A DNA stretch of 64,000 nt from Paenibacillus gallinarum (lineage in GTDB: Bacteria > Bacillota > Bacilli > Paenibacillales > Paenibacillaceae): contig NZ_JACSQL010000010.1 in assembly GCF_014836635.1 (NCBI RefSeq), positions 1-64,000 on the forward strand, in the 5' to 3' direction. Below, piece after piece: positions 46,705 through 55,728 of this stretch. The notes under the pieces were generated by a model. That model saw nothing but the letters and a program-made list of their open reading frames with translations, was not told the origin of the DNA and did not search any database. The translations under genes and the position numbers were made by a program. How positions within the stretch are numbered: the stretch's first letter is position 1; each line of letters opens with the position of its first letter.

Positions 46705-47012
46705 TTAACAACCCCCAAAAAAATATTGTTATCGTTATATCTTAGGATAGCGAGATTGTCTAATTATCTTATTCACCCACAAATTCATCCTTCCAATTAT
46801 ACTCCATAATTTGTAATCATAAACGAAAAGTCTTAAGTAATAGCTCGGTCTTGATCTAAGTAGGGATCAAAAGAGTTGGCAATGATCCTCAAGGGTATAC
46901 AGTTGTTTGAACAATAAATAAAATAGCTGGATCAATTGGTCGCTTTGACTTTCCTATTTTATCTATTATCATTAAGAGGAAATGTTATTTTAAAAGAAAT
47001 GCAGGTGAATGA
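46705..47012. other. Divergent promoter region of the HNH and HEPN-like genes
   Basis: 308 AT-rich bases with no gene. They must hold both promoters. The right gene has an AGGTGA ribosome site at 47001-47006. I see no strong palindrome that would identify an operator. Confidence 0.5.
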
Positions 47013-48821
47013 ATGGACAGTGAGAGAAAAGTAATTTGCGACAATTTGAATAAGTACATAACAGATGAATTGGTAAATTGTATTGATGAAGAATTATTCA
47101 CTAAGGCCACATTAGAAGAATTAGGCGAATTCTATTATAAAAAAGCATTGTCACAGGTCAACGATGCAACAGATATATTACTTCAAACTGTAATTAGATT
47201 TAAAGTTCATAAAGATTTAGCATTTGAAAATTTGAAAGACTATTATAAAAGTCTTTGCAAAATTATAGGCATAGAAAAATTACCAAGCGAAATATTTATT
47301 GAAGTGAAGGAAAAATACAACGATATTTTTGTTCAGAAATATAACGTAGTTCTTCAGAAAGCGAGTACCGCAACAGTAGATATAAATAATAAACTTTGGA
47401 GGCTTAAGGATGATAGTGACTCTTTAAAGAATGCTCCACCAAATTACTCACTTTTGAGGGATTTAAGCAGTGATGAGTTAAGGCTATATGAGTACGGTAA
47501 CGAATGTAATGTATTAAGAACAAGAAAAGAAATGATAGAGTTCGTTGTACAATATATGACAACTAAACTGATGGAGTTCTGCGATATTCATAATACAAAT
47601 AGTATTGAGTTAGCCATAAAAGAAGAAACTCTCAAACTGTCAAAAAATGATACTTTTGGAGCGGATGTTTCTTTTTCATCATATAAAGATATAGTAGAAA
47701 TAACCGAGGATGATATAGACAGACCGTATGCGCTATTTTTTAAAGTGAAATTTTACACTGCCACTGAGATGGCGCGAAAAAAATTATATACATCACAGTA
47801 TACGTTCAATGAGGAAGCTAGGATTGAGCAATACAAAGCGCATTTTAGCAATATTCCAAGGGTAGATGATTTGCAATTCCATAGAGAGAACGACCAGGAG
47901 GCGTATTTATCTTCTTTAAGGAAGTTCGTATCCGATTATCTAATAGTAGATGATTTAACAAATATGATAGCCGAGAGTATATGCCTACGAGATCGAAAGG
48001 ATATATTGTCAAAATGTGTAGAACTATATAATGCAGAGGAATTCGAGATTTTTGGCAATATTGCGCCAATTCAAATAGAAGGTATGTTTGCTGACTTCTT
48101 AAGGGATGCAACAATCTTTAGACGATTTACAAAGCTAGAGGTATATGCAGGTGCTGTTTTACGAGAGAAAATTAAATACTTACAAGATGTAAATAGTGAT
48201 ATTTATCCAGAAGCCGTAGAATATTTTATGTTTTACTTCAACAATATTATTAGGAATAAAGTGGCTCATGGTAGTTACAAGAACATCTTTAAAGATAAAA
48301 TGCAGGCAGAGATATTTGCTACAGAAGTAATTTTAGATATGAGTATGCTGGTTTACATGCTTTCTAGGAAAAGTGAAACAGAAAAAATGTACCGATTTAT
48401 AAATGGATATCAAAAATACTACACTCAGATGATTAAGTCTGAGCATCCCTGTTTTGAAGCATTGTTAAATGACATGATAGGTGACAAAATGGTTTCAAAT
48501 TATGATTCTATCGAAAAATATCGTCCTATTCAAGTTGCTTATTGGCTTGTGAACCCATACTATGAGAAAATATATGAATCGGTGGGAGACAAAAAAGATT
48601 TGCTTGATTTGAGAAGTCAATTTCTTAGTAAAGAGTTTTGGTTATATGTTTTAAACGAACTAAATGATGTCATTCAAACTGGATATGACTATAGAAGAAT
48701 TAATTTGGAGTTTATTTCTATAGTCAATGGGCTCTTTCGTTGTAATATTACAGATGAAGTTAAAGGAATTTTAGGACAAGTAAATTCAGCGCTTCAACGA
48801 ATTAAGATTATGGGGAACTAG
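47013..48821 (+). CDS. Large AT-rich protein with HEPN-like RNxxxH motif, candidate RNase of a defence system
   Basis: 602 residues, helical, no signal peptide or membrane segment. The most telling region is about residues 345-445: IAPIQIEGMFADFLRDA, then YFMFYFNNIIRNKVAHGSY. R414-N415-x3-H419 fits the R-N-x(3-6)-H catalytic motif of HEPN ribonucleases, and the surroundings resemble DUF4209-type domains. The N-terminal ~330 residues are unrecognised. The gene is clearly more AT-rich than the housekeeping genes around it, a sign of transfer. A toxic RNase in an abortive-infection system is inferred from motif and location, not shown. Confidence 0.6.
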   Translation: MDSERKVICDNLNKYITDELVNCIDEELFTKATLEELGEFYYKKALSQVNDATDILLQTVIRFKVHKDLAFENLKDYYKSLCKIIGIEKLPSEIFIEVKEKYNDIFVQKYNVVLQKASTATVDINNKLWRLKDDSDSLKNAPPNYSLLRDLSSDELRLYEYGNECNVLRTRKEMIEFVVQYMTTKLMEFCDIHNTNSIELAIKEETLKLSKNDTFGADVSFSSYKDIVEITEDDIDRPYALFFKVKFYTATEMARKKLYTSQYTFNEEARIEQYKAHFSNIPRVDDLQFHRENDQEAYLSSLRKFVSDYLIVDDLTNMIAESICLRDRKDILSKCVELYNAEEFEIFGNIAPIQIEGMFADFLRDATIFRRFTKLEVYAGAVLREKIKYLQDVNSDIYPEAVEYFMFYFNNIIRNKVAHGSYKNIFKDKMQAEIFATEVILDMSMLVYMLSRKSETEKMYRFINGYQKYYTQMIKSEHPCFEALLNDMIGDKMVSNYDSIEKYRPIQVAYWLVNPYYEKIYESVGDKKDLLDLRSQFLSKEFWLYVLNELNDVIQTGYDYRRINLEFISIVNGLFRCNITDEVKGILGQVNSALQRIKIMGN

Positions 48822-49092
48822 CATGTTGCGCTGCTACTGATTTATGAGAAGTGAAGATATTAATCAATGGATGCCGTTATCCTTACAAGGGTAGCCGTAT
48901 TTTATTTTTTCGAAGAGGTTTCTTGTCGATTCGTGTTTTTGGAGCAGGACCTTAAACCTTGGTTAGAACCCTTATATATCAAGGGTTTTAGCCAACTAAC
49001 ACAGAAACCAAACAACTCACACATGTTCCCGCATACGGTTCATGTAGAATCTGTGGCGGTGTTGGTTAGAGATTAGGGAACCACAAATAAAC
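48822..49092 (+). other. Right island end with duplicated rlmCD 3' segment
   Basis: Holds an AACCCTT-ATATATC-AAGGGTT hairpin (48967-48987) and then the rlmCD-derived repeat (49023-49066), whose frame encodes [17 protein letters not shown] and a stop. The open frame that runs from 48867 into it is a junction product, not a gene. Confidence 0.6.
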
Positions 49093-49093
49093 C

Positions 49094-49179
49094 CGTGCTA
49101 AAATTGGAATAAAGACGTGATAAAATGAGGGAAGGGATGAATGGAAAAGGGGAAAACCCAGATCCATTAAGCCTTTCCC
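49094..49179 (+). repeat. Dispersed structured repeat, copy 1
   Basis: Conserved block CGTGCTAAAATT...GTGATAAAATGAGGG, then a three-part fold: GGGAAGG / CCTTTCCC (49129-49135 / 49172-49179), AATGG / CCATT (49140-49144 / 49164-49168) and GGG-GAAAA-CCC. Related copies lie at 52913 and 61087. It ends about 20 bases before the ribosome site of the DUF1349 gene. Confidence 0.65.
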
Positions 49180-49212
49180 ATTGTTTTATATTAAAATGGG
49201 AGGAGGATCAAT

Positions 49213-49806
49213 ATGGATCTAACATTTGAAAAAGATAACTTATTCTGGATACATGAGCCTAAGGAATATGCTATTAATAATAATGAAATTATGATTAGAA
49301 CAGATGCGGGAACAGATTTTTGGCAAAAAACTTATTATGGATTTCAAAATGATAATGCACCTGCGCTGTTAATGAAAACCAATGAGAAATACTTTTCTTT
49401 TTCAGTGAAAACGGAATTTGACAGTAAACATCGTTTTGACCAGTGTGGTGTAATCATCTATCAAAATAGTGATAACTGGATAAAGGCTTCGATCGAATAT
49501 GAAAATGAGGAATACCAGAGATTAGGAAGTGTAGTAACGAACTTAGGATATTCTGATTGGGCAACCACGGATATTACTGCAACACAGAAATTTATGTATT
49601 ATAGAATAAGCCGACGTGAAAGCGATTATTGTATTGAAAATTCTTATGATGGTATTCATTATAAACAAATGCGTATTGCACACCTTTTTGAAGGAGCAGA
49701 CGATATACAGATCGGTATTTATGCTTGCAGTCCAGAAGAATCTTCATTTAAAGCCATTTTCACAGAAATGAAATTTACTGAATGTCAATGGAAAGAACAT
49801 AAATAA
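49213..49806 (+). CDS. DUF1349 domain protein (concanavalin-like fold)
   Basis: 197 residues. The sequence FWIHEPKEYAINNNEIMIRTDAGTDFWQ is typical of DUF1349 beta-sandwich proteins, with later strands CGVIIYQNSDNWIKASIEYE and SDYCIENSYDGIHYKQMRI. No signal peptide, so cytoplasmic. Family members may bind carbohydrate; no catalytic residues are evident. GGGAGGAGG precedes the ATG. It is preceded by a structured repeat and followed by a terminator. Confidence 0.82.
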   Translation: MDLTFEKDNLFWIHEPKEYAINNNEIMIRTDAGTDFWQKTYYGFQNDNAPALLMKTNEKYFSFSVKTEFDSKHRFDQCGVIIYQNSDNWIKASIEYENEEYQRLGSVVTNLGYSDWATTDITATQKFMYYRISRRESDYCIENSYDGIHYKQMRIAHLFEGADDIQIGIYACSPEESSFKAIFTEMKFTECQWKEHK

Positions 49807-49902
49807 CTTGATACCAATTGTAGATTACAATCAGACTCTTTAGATGAGGGAACATGAATGGATTCAAGTCAATCAGACCCTAATTGAATAAATCAATAAT
49901 TT

Positions 49903-49940
49903 AAAAATCGTTGGATGATTAAATCCAATGATTTTTTTCT
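49903..49940 (+). terminator. Terminator after the DUF1349 gene
   Basis: AAAAATCGTTGGAT / ATCCAATGATTTTTTT, one mismatch, 6-base loop. The remaining spacer to 50278 is AT-rich; I see no gene in it. Confidence 0.85.
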
Positions 49941-50278
49941 GTTAAATAACAAATTAATTCTTACATGTTATTCAATACTGTAATCTTGCATGTAACTTTC
50001 TCCTATAAAATAAGCTTAGCGAAAAGCCATGAGGACTCTCTTTCAACATGTAAATATCGGAGAAGAAAATCTTGAGTGAAGATAAATGAATAAAGCTAGG
50101 GTATACTGTAAAATGATTAAATACCTTTAATTCGAATGTCCACATACATGCTGTCCTCTATTAGGGATGGATGGCTTAGTCTATTAAATGTGTGTTGTAT
50201 ATATAGAAATATTTTTGTTATTTATTTTGAAATAGCATTTGAAGAGGTACCTATAATGAAAGGATATGAAATTTAAAT

Positions 50279-51247
50279 ATGTCAGAAAATTTTTGGAATG
50301 ACTTACCTAAACCATTTTTCGTACTAGCTCCAATGGAAGATGTAACGGATGTGGTATTCCGTCATGTTGTTGCTAAAGCAGGCAGACCTGATGTGTTTTT
50401 TACTGAATTCACGAACGCAGAGAGTTACTGTCATCCAGAAGGAATGAAAAGTGTTCGCGGACGCTTAATGTTTACTGAGGATGAGCAGCCACTAGTTGCG
50501 CATATTTGGGGGGATCAACCTGAGAATTTCCGGCGAATGAGTATTGGCTTAGCGGAGATGGGTTTTAAAGGGATTGATATTAACATGGGCTGTCCTGTCC
50601 CGAATGTCGCACGAAGAGGGAAAGGCAGTGGTCTCATTCTTCGTCCAGATCTTGCGGCAGAACTTATTGAAGCGGCAAAAGCGGGCGGGCTGCCTGTAAG
50701 TGTGAAAACACGTCTTGGCTTTAGCGAAGTAGGGGAGTGGAAAGAATGGTTAACCCATATTTTAAAACAAGATATCGCGAATCTTTCCATTCATTTGCGT
50801 ACAAGAGATGAAATGAGTCAGGTCGATGCGCACTGGGAGCTCATTCCGGAGATTAAGGAATTACGTGACCAAATAGCGCCAAATACATTACTTACAATCA
50901 ATGGTGATATTCTTGACCGTCAAATGGGGCTAGAGCTTGCCACAAAGTACGGTGTAGATGGCGTGATGATTGGACGCGGTATTTTTAAAAATCCGTTTGC
51001 TTTTGAAAAGGAACCGAAAGAGCGTAGCAGTAAGGAGCACTTGGATCTTCTAAGATTGCAGCTGGATCTGCATGATCAATATATAGAAGTGTTGCCTCGT
51101 TCCGTTTCAGCGCTTCATCGTTTCTTTAAGATATATGTCAAAGGATTCCGTGGTGCAGGCGAACTCAGAAATCAATTGATGAACACGAAATCTACAGATG
51201 AAGTACGTGCGTTGCTTGATCATTTCGAAGAAAACAATGTTGATTAA
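50279..51247 (+). CDS. tRNA-dihydrouridine synthase
   Basis: 322 residues, FMN-dependent Dus enzyme reducing uridines in t[19 protein letters not shown] is the flavin-binding N-terminus, and [20 protein letters not shown] carries the catalytic cysteine. VKTRLGF, HLRTR and [15 protein letters not shown] complete the barrel. Which uridine it modifies cannot be told. It stands alone between long AT-rich spacers, with a weak ribosome site. Confidence 0.92.
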   Translation: MSENFWNDLPKPFFVLAPMEDVTDVVFRHVVAKAGRPDVFFTEFTNAESYCHPEGMKSVRGRLMFTEDEQPLVAHIWGDQPENFRRMSIGLAEMGFKGIDINMGCPVPNVARRGKGSGLILRPDLAAELIEAAKAGGLPVSVKTRLGFSEVGEWKEWLTHILKQDIANLSIHLRTRDEMSQVDAHWELIPEIKELRDQIAPNTLLTINGDILDRQMGLELATKYGVDGVMIGRGIFKNPFAFEKEPKERSSKEHLDLLRLQLDLHDQYIEVLPRSVSALHRFFKIYVKGFRGAGELRNQLMNTKSTDEVRALLDHFEENNVD

Positions 51248-51354
51248 TACCTAACAGTGTGTGGAATTAACAGTAATAAATAGCTTAAGTTCTATGAGCG
51301 AAAAATAGGATTCTACTAATCTAACGATTGTAACATCGATGTTTATAACATGTG

Positions 51355-51402
51355 AGCCAAGATAAATTCAGGTCTATACTCCTGTTTTTTCTTGGCTTTT
51401 TC
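51355..51402 (+). terminator. Terminator after the Dus gene
   Basis: AGCCAAGA / TCTTGGCT enclosing CAGG / CCTG, followed by TTTTTC. Confidence 0.82.
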
Positions 51403-51424
51403 TTGCTCATTACAATTATGGTAT

Positions 51425-51452
51425 CCGAACTTTTCTGAGTTCGGTTTTTTGT
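51425..51452 (+). terminator. Second terminator-like hairpin
   Basis: Perfect CCGAAC-N8-GTTCGG followed by six T, 23 bases after the previous one. Confidence 0.82.
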
Positions 51453-51506
51453 TTATATAGCTCGTCCTTTAAGAAAACGATAATAACTATAGGGTGAGTT
51501 TAGCTG

Positions 51507-51533
51507 CTGGTTATAGCTTTTAGCTATAACCAG
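51507..51533. promoter_or_regulatory. Perfect 12-bp inverted repeat upstream of the MetE-like gene
   Basis: CTGGTTATAGCT-TTT-AGCTATAACCAG. There is no T run that would make it a good terminator. It lies 93 bases before the ribosome site and could be an operator or leader hairpin. Confidence 0.5.
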
Positions 51534-51625
51534 GTATTACTTTTAAGTGTTATGTGGATCGTATTCCACCATGCTAGAATCAAAACAATACATAACGAGA
51601 TGTACTAACGGAGGAGGAAATTTTT

Positions 51626-52783
51626 ATGTGCAATAGATTTCAAATCGTAGGTAGCTTGCTGCGTCCATCGGACTTATTAGAATATAAACATGAGATTGAA
51701 CACCGTGATGATATCACTTATCCCTTTTACCAAGATTTCGAGGGGTATGAGCAGTGTGAGACAGATGCAATTAAGGCTGTAGTCGATAAAGAAATTAAAA
51801 ATGGTGTATCCATTCTTACCGATGGAGAGTATTCCAAATCGATGTGGCATTTGGATTTTGTTTGGGGCTTTGAGGGAGTTAGCCGCTATATAGCGGATCA
51901 TGGATATTTTTTCAGAGATACGGATGGGACTTCAAAATATGAGACTCGGAAAGATATTGGACTACGTATTACAGGCGAATTAAGCGGTAAAAACCATCAT
52001 TTTATTCATGTGTTTAAAGAACTACAAGCTGCTGCTGGGGACCGTGAAACCAAGCTGTGCGTACCATCTCCATCCCATATTTTTGGAGAGCTATCTTGGT
52101 CAGATAACATTGGCGGGGCGGAAGCCGTTTATAAAGATCGACATGAGCTTAAAGATGGTCTTGTTAAAGCTTATAAGGAATTTGTTGAGGACTTTGCCGC
52201 TGTAGGAGGGAAAATTCTTCAATTCGACGATTGCCTATGGGAGCTATTTGCAGATGATAACCCGAACTCTCCTTATACTGGCGAGAATATCGATCATGAG
52301 GAAGTGCAGGCTCTCGCTACCGAATTTATTGATATTAACAACACAATCATTGATTATGGCCATAGCTTAGGTCTCAAAATGTGGACGCATAACTGTCGTG
52401 GTAACTATGATTCCCGTAATATGGGCGGCGGCTCATATGCCAAAATTGCGAATCTGTTCTTGAAGCAGCTTAAATACGATCGCTTTTTCCTTGAATGGGA
52501 TGATGAACGTGCAGGTTCGCTTGAGGCACTTGCTGTTTTCAAAGATAAGCCTGAAACAGAAATTGTACTTGGATTGTTGTCTTCCAAAACCAATACGCTT
52601 GACGATGAGGCTCGTGTAGTCAGAATGCTTGATGAAGCATCGAAAATCATTGATAAAGATCGTTTATTACTTTCTCACCAATGCGGTTTTGCTTCCTGTG
52701 ATGGCGGTAATGAACTTACGGAAGATGAACAATGGGCGAAAATTAATCAAGGACAACGTATTGCAGCGCAATATTGGGGATAG
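51626..52783 (+). CDS. Cobalamin-independent methionine synthase-like protein (MetE C-domain, YxjG/YxjH type)
   Basis: 385 residues covering only the catalytic C-terminal half of MetE. Zinc ligands are visible as His and Cys in WTHNCRGN, Glu in FFLEWDDER and Cys in LSHQCGFAS. The N-terminus reads FQIVGSLLRPSDL. YxjG/YxjH-type proteins use a methyl donor other than the triglutamyl folate of full MetE; the exact donor is unknown. CGGAGGAGG precedes the ATG. A terminator follows. Confidence 0.88.
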   Translation: MCNRFQIVGSLLRPSDLLEYKHEIEHRDDITYPFYQDFEGYEQCETDAIKAVVDKEIKNGVSILTDGEYSKSMWHLDFVWGFEGVSRYIADHGYFFRDTDGTSKYETRKDIGLRITGELSGKNHHFIHVFKELQAAAGDRETKLCVPSPSHIFGELSWSDNIGGAEAVYKDRHELKDGLVKAYKEFVEDFAAVGGKILQFDDCLWELFADDNPNSPYTGENIDHEEVQALATEFIDINNTIIDYGHSLGLKMWTHNCRGNYDSRNMGGGSYAKIANLFLKQLKYDRFFLEWDDERAGSLEALAVFKDKPETEIVLGLLSSKTNTLDDEARVVRMLDEASKIIDKDRLLLSHQCGFASCDGGNELTEDEQWAKINQGQRIAAQYWG

Positions 52784-52862
52784 TTGAATCAATTTCATAA
52801 TACCTTTGGTTGCTTTAGTCTTAATAAACTTAAGTTAAAGAGGGAAGTAAATTCTCTCAATC

Positions 52863-52898
52863 AGACTGTCGATGGTACTTATCGGCAGTCTTTTTTTC
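52863..52898 (+). terminator. Terminator after the MetE-like gene
   Basis: AGACTGTCGAT / ATCGGCAGTCT followed by seven T. Confidence 0.88.
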
Positions 52899-52912
52899 TA
52901 TGCATAGAGGAA

Positions 52913-52975
52913 CGTGCTGAAAATTAAATAAAGTTGTGATAGAATCGGGGGAAGGCCTGAATGGATGATACAAAG
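52913..52975 (+). repeat. Dispersed structured repeat, copy 2 (partial)
   Basis: CGTGCTGAAAATT...GTGATAGAATCGGGGGAAGG and TGAATGGA match copy 1 at 49094 closely, then the sequence diverges. A further hairpin AAAGCC / GGCTTT (53021-53058) follows, ending just before the ribosome site of the next gene. Confidence 0.55.
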
Positions 52976-53075
52976 TGTTTTAAGTTAGAGAATGTCTCAT
53001 CATACGAAAAGAAAGCATAGAAAGCCGAGCAACTGCAAATATGGGTAGTTTAGGCTTTAAGAAATAGGAGGATAC

Positions 53076-53645
53076 ATGTCCTGGAGTAAATTGAAGAAAG
53101 AACTGGAGAGTTTTCTCTGTCCTGCATTAATTGGGAGAGTTGAATACCGCGCAACAAGTTACCGTTATTTACTTGATAAATCAGGGATTTGTTATATTGC
53201 TGTTGATAAAAAGAACGTACTCAACATGAGTGATCCAAATAACTCGATTAGATGGTATCAGACAGAACAGGAAATTAAGAGTGATTCAACTCTTGAAATC
53301 CCGATTAGCAATGAAGAAATTGAAGCAGTCAGACAAGATACAAAGGGAACTGTTCCGGAAGATCGTTTAATCGTGATTGCAAGAAGCAGGAAAATATCTG
53401 TACTTGCTAAGGAACTTTTGACAGCCCAAGCCACCTTAACTAAATCTAATTTTGTCGTTGTAGCGACAAAGTACTTATCTACTTCAATAGATGAAAATCT
53501 AGAGAGTAATGATATCTTATTGAATGTATTAGCATTAATCGACAGACGAGTTGGGAAAAAACGAATTCTAAACATGTCCGAGAAGATAAAGTTAAAACAT
53601 CCCATTGTGCAGTATTTTTATGAATTGCGGCGCAGTACATTATAA
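53076..53645 (+). CDS. Hypothetical protein (possibly the SF0329 family)
   Basis: 189 residues opening MSWSKLKKELESFLCPALIG and RVEYRATSYRYLLDKSG. The N-terminal half looks like a small alpha/beta domain; the C-terminal half (about 90-189) is helical with RSRKISVLAKELL and LALIDRRVGKKRI. No signal peptide or membrane helix. Similar proteins called SF0329 family are spread widely, without known function. ATAGGAGGA precedes the ATG. It stands alone. Confidence 0.7.
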   Translation: MSWSKLKKELESFLCPALIGRVEYRATSYRYLLDKSGICYIAVDKKNVLNMSDPNNSIRWYQTEQEIKSDSTLEIPISNEEIEAVRQDTKGTVPEDRLIVIARSRKISVLAKELLTAQATLTKSNFVVVATKYLSTSIDENLESNDILLNVLALIDRRVGKKRILNMSEKIKLKHPIVQYFYELRRSTL

Positions 53646-53749
53646 TAATAAATAACTTCCATTATAGAGTATTCAAGAGTAGATAAACCGCCAAGTGGGG
53701 TGGATCTCTTAACTGTAAGTGAAATGTGAAATCACTAAATTAAGGCATA

Positions 53750-53790
53750 AAAAAGAAGACAACAGGATGGTCCTGTGTGTCTTCTTTTTT
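53750..53790. terminator. Bidirectional terminator before hcp
   Basis: AAAAGAAGACA...ACAGGA / TCCTGT...TGTCTTCTTTTTT, usable for the hypothetical gene and for hcp. Confidence 0.9.
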
Positions 53791-53827
53791 GTGTTCGTTT
53801 AGCAAACCATACTGGTGCATTTATTTA

Positions 53828-55516
53828 TCAGGCACCTAGGAACATTTTCATGTCATCTTCTACATTGGTAATACCGCCGATTCCGAAGTTCTCTACGAGT
53901 ACTTTGGCAACGTTAGGCGACAGGAATGCAGGAAGCGTAGGGCCGAGATGAATATTTTTCACACCAAGATAAAGCAGGGCAAGCAGCACGATAACTGCTT
54001 TTTGCTCATACCAGGCAATGTTGTAGGAAATCGGCAGTTCATTGATATCCTCAAGTTCGAATACTTCCTTCAGTTTCAAAGCGATAACGACCAGGGAGTA
54101 TGAATCATTGCATTGCCCAGCGTCCAGAACCCGCGGAATACCGCCGATATCGCCTAAATCCAGCTTATTGTATTTGTATTTGGCACAGCCTGCGGTCAGG
54201 ATGACCGTATCTTTCGGAAGCTCGGCTACAAAATCGGTGTAATAATTGCGGGATTTCATCCGCCCGTCGCAGCCGGCCATGACGAAGAATCGGCGGATCG
54301 CACCGGTTTTCACAGCATCGACAATTTGATCAGCCACGTTCATCACAGCAGCATGAGCGAAGCCGCCAATGATCTCGCCTGTTTCAAGTTCTGTTGGAGC
54401 TTGGCATTCTTTTGCTTGTTCGATCAGTGCAGAGAAATCCTTTGGAGCGCCATCTGTTCCTTCCGGAATATGACGGACGCCCGGAAATCCGGTGTTGCCC
54501 GTTGTATAAATACGGTCCTTATAACTATCCTTCGGCGGAACGATACAGTTGGTCGTCATCAGAATCGGTCCGTTAAAGGCTGCAAATTCGCTAGTTTGCT
54601 TCCACCAGGCATTTCCGTAATTACCTACAAAATGCTCATATTTCTTGAACGCTGGATAATAGTGAGCAGGGAGCATTTCACTGTGCGTATATACGTCCAC
54701 ACCGGTTCCTTCCGTCTGCTTCAGCAGTTCTTCTAAATCCTTCAGATCATGACCGCTGATGAGAATGCCGGGACGGTTTCTAACCCCGATATTCACCTTC
54801 GTTATTTCCGGATTTCCATACACGGAGGTGTTTGCCTCGTCAAGCATCGCCATTGCGTTTACACCGTATTTACCAGTTTCCATCGTCAAAGCTATGAGAT
54901 CCTGCACTTCAAGGCTGTCGTCAAGCGTAGCTGCAAGCGCACGGCGCATAAATCGGTTGAGTTCGTTGTCATCCTTCTCCAGGTGAAGCGCATGATACGT
55001 ATACGCAGCCATCCCCTTGAGGCCGTATGTAATCAATTCGCGCAGCGAGCGGATGTCTTCGTTACGTGTGGAGAGGACACCAACCGTACGTGCTTTTTCA
55101 TCAAAAGCAGCCTCGTTATCCGCTTCCCACACAGCAGCATCCGGGAGACTCGCAGATCGGTCCGGATATTGTTCATTATAATAGCCTCGTACCTCGCCGC
55201 GGAGCGCTATCGCTTCTCTTATTCTTCCTACAAAAACATCGCGGTCAAAGTTGGCATTCGTAATCGTTGCAAACAAGGAGTCCATGATAAACAGCGATAC
55301 GCGCTGTTCAAGCACTTCTGGCAGCCGGACATCCAGACTGAGAAAAGAGATACCTTTCAGCAGATAAATCAGCAAATCCTGCAGGTTTGCCACGTCATGC
55401 GGTTTACCGCATACCCCGATAAGAGTGCAGCCTGTTCCTTTGGATGCCTCTTGGCATTGAAAGCAGAACATGGACGGCTGATGGTTTAAGGTCTGCTCTG
55501 TCACGTTGTTTTTCAT
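53828..55516 (-). CDS. hcp: Hybrid-cluster protein (hydroxylamine / nitric oxide reductase)
   Basis: 562 residues. The N-terminal Fe-S cysteines follow the pattern C-x2-C-x8-C-x5-C ([22 protein letters not shown]). Later hybrid-cluster ligands lie around [38 protein letters not shown] and [10 protein letters not shown]. Hcp reduces hydroxylamine in vitro and NO in vivo, and is usually induced under anaerobic nitrosative stress. The ATG at 55516 has AGGAGGAAA upstream. Divergent from the ferredoxin oxidoreductase genes, with Fnr-like sites between. Confidence 0.95.
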   Translation of the reverse strand: MKNNVTEQTLNHQPSMFCFQCQEASKGTGCTLIGVCGKPHDVANLQDLLIYLLKGISFLSLDVRLPEVLEQRVSLFIMDSLFATITNANFDRDVFVGRIREAIALRGEVRGYYNEQYPDRSASLPDAAVWEADNEAAFDEKARTVGVLSTRNEDIRSLRELITYGLKGMAAYTYHALHLEKDDNELNRFMRRALAATLDDSLEVQDLIALTMETGKYGVNAMAMLDEANTSVYGNPEITKVNIGVRNRPGILISGHDLKDLEELLKQTEGTGVDVYTHSEMLPAHYYPAFKKYEHFVGNYGNAWWKQTSEFAAFNGPILMTTNCIVPPKDSYKDRIYTTGNTGFPGVRHIPEGTDGAPKDFSALIEQAKECQAPTELETGEIIGGFAHAAVMNVADQIVDAVKTGAIRRFFVMAGCDGRMKSRNYYTDFVAELPKDTVILTAGCAKYKYNKLDLGDIGGIPRVLDAGQCNDSYSLVVIALKLKEVFELEDINELPISYNIAWYEQKAVIVLLALLYLGVKNIHLGPTLPAFLSPNVAKVLVENFGIGGITNVEDDMKMFLGA

Positions 55517-55624
55517 TATCTTTCCTCCTGTTTTCATGTCATTTTTTATCGTTTGATTCAGTATAAGTTTGCCCTTCAATTGGACTGTCAGAAGTCAGTA
55601 TACCCCGCCACCAAGGCTGTATGG

Positions 55625-55669
55625 GTGATTGGAATCACTATTTTTGAGGTTGTGAGTAAAATCACAACC
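55625..55669. promoter_or_regulatory. Fnr-type box and a second palindrome between hcp and the oxidoreductase genes
   Basis: GGTTGTGA-GTAAAA-TCACAACC (55648-55669) is a perfect inverted repeat containing the Fnr/CRP-type core TGTGA-N6-TCACA. GTGATT-GG-AATCAC (55625-55638) is a second perfect palindrome. Both flanking transcription units encode Fe-S enzymes that work anaerobically, so oxygen- or NO-responsive control fits. Confidence 0.72.
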
Positions 55670-55728
55670 CACGTTCGTCTCTTCTTTTAAACTGGTATCA
55701 TTGACCCTAGAAGAAATGAGGAGAGAAG

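Larger units (their letters stand above)
44795..49066. mobile_element. Putative small genomic island at the 3' end of rlmCD
   Basis: 44795-44838 inside the 3' end of rlmCD and 49023-49066 are direct repeats: the first 17 bases (ATGTTCCCGCATACGGT) are identical and 39 of 44 match overall. Both encode the RlmCD C-terminus ([12 protein letters not shown]). Between them are an IS1182 remnant, an HNH gene and an AT-rich HEPN-like gene. No integrase is present, so the island may be a remnant or was moved by an enzyme encoded elsewhere. A diverged second rlmCD copy reduced to its 3' end is the alternative. Confidence 0.65.

Noticed and set aside
44795..49066. Prophage or integrative conjugative element
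   Set aside because: No integrase, structural, packaging, replication or conjugation genes are present; only a small cargo between repeats.
48867..49076. 69-codon frame across the right island boundary
   Set aside because: Its end is the orphan rlmCD 3' segment and its beginning is unrelated island DNA; it is a junction frame without a ribosome site.
54326..55489. Long plus-strand frames opposite hcp
   Set aside because: hcp is unmistakable on the minus strand; the antisense frames have no signals or family resemblance.
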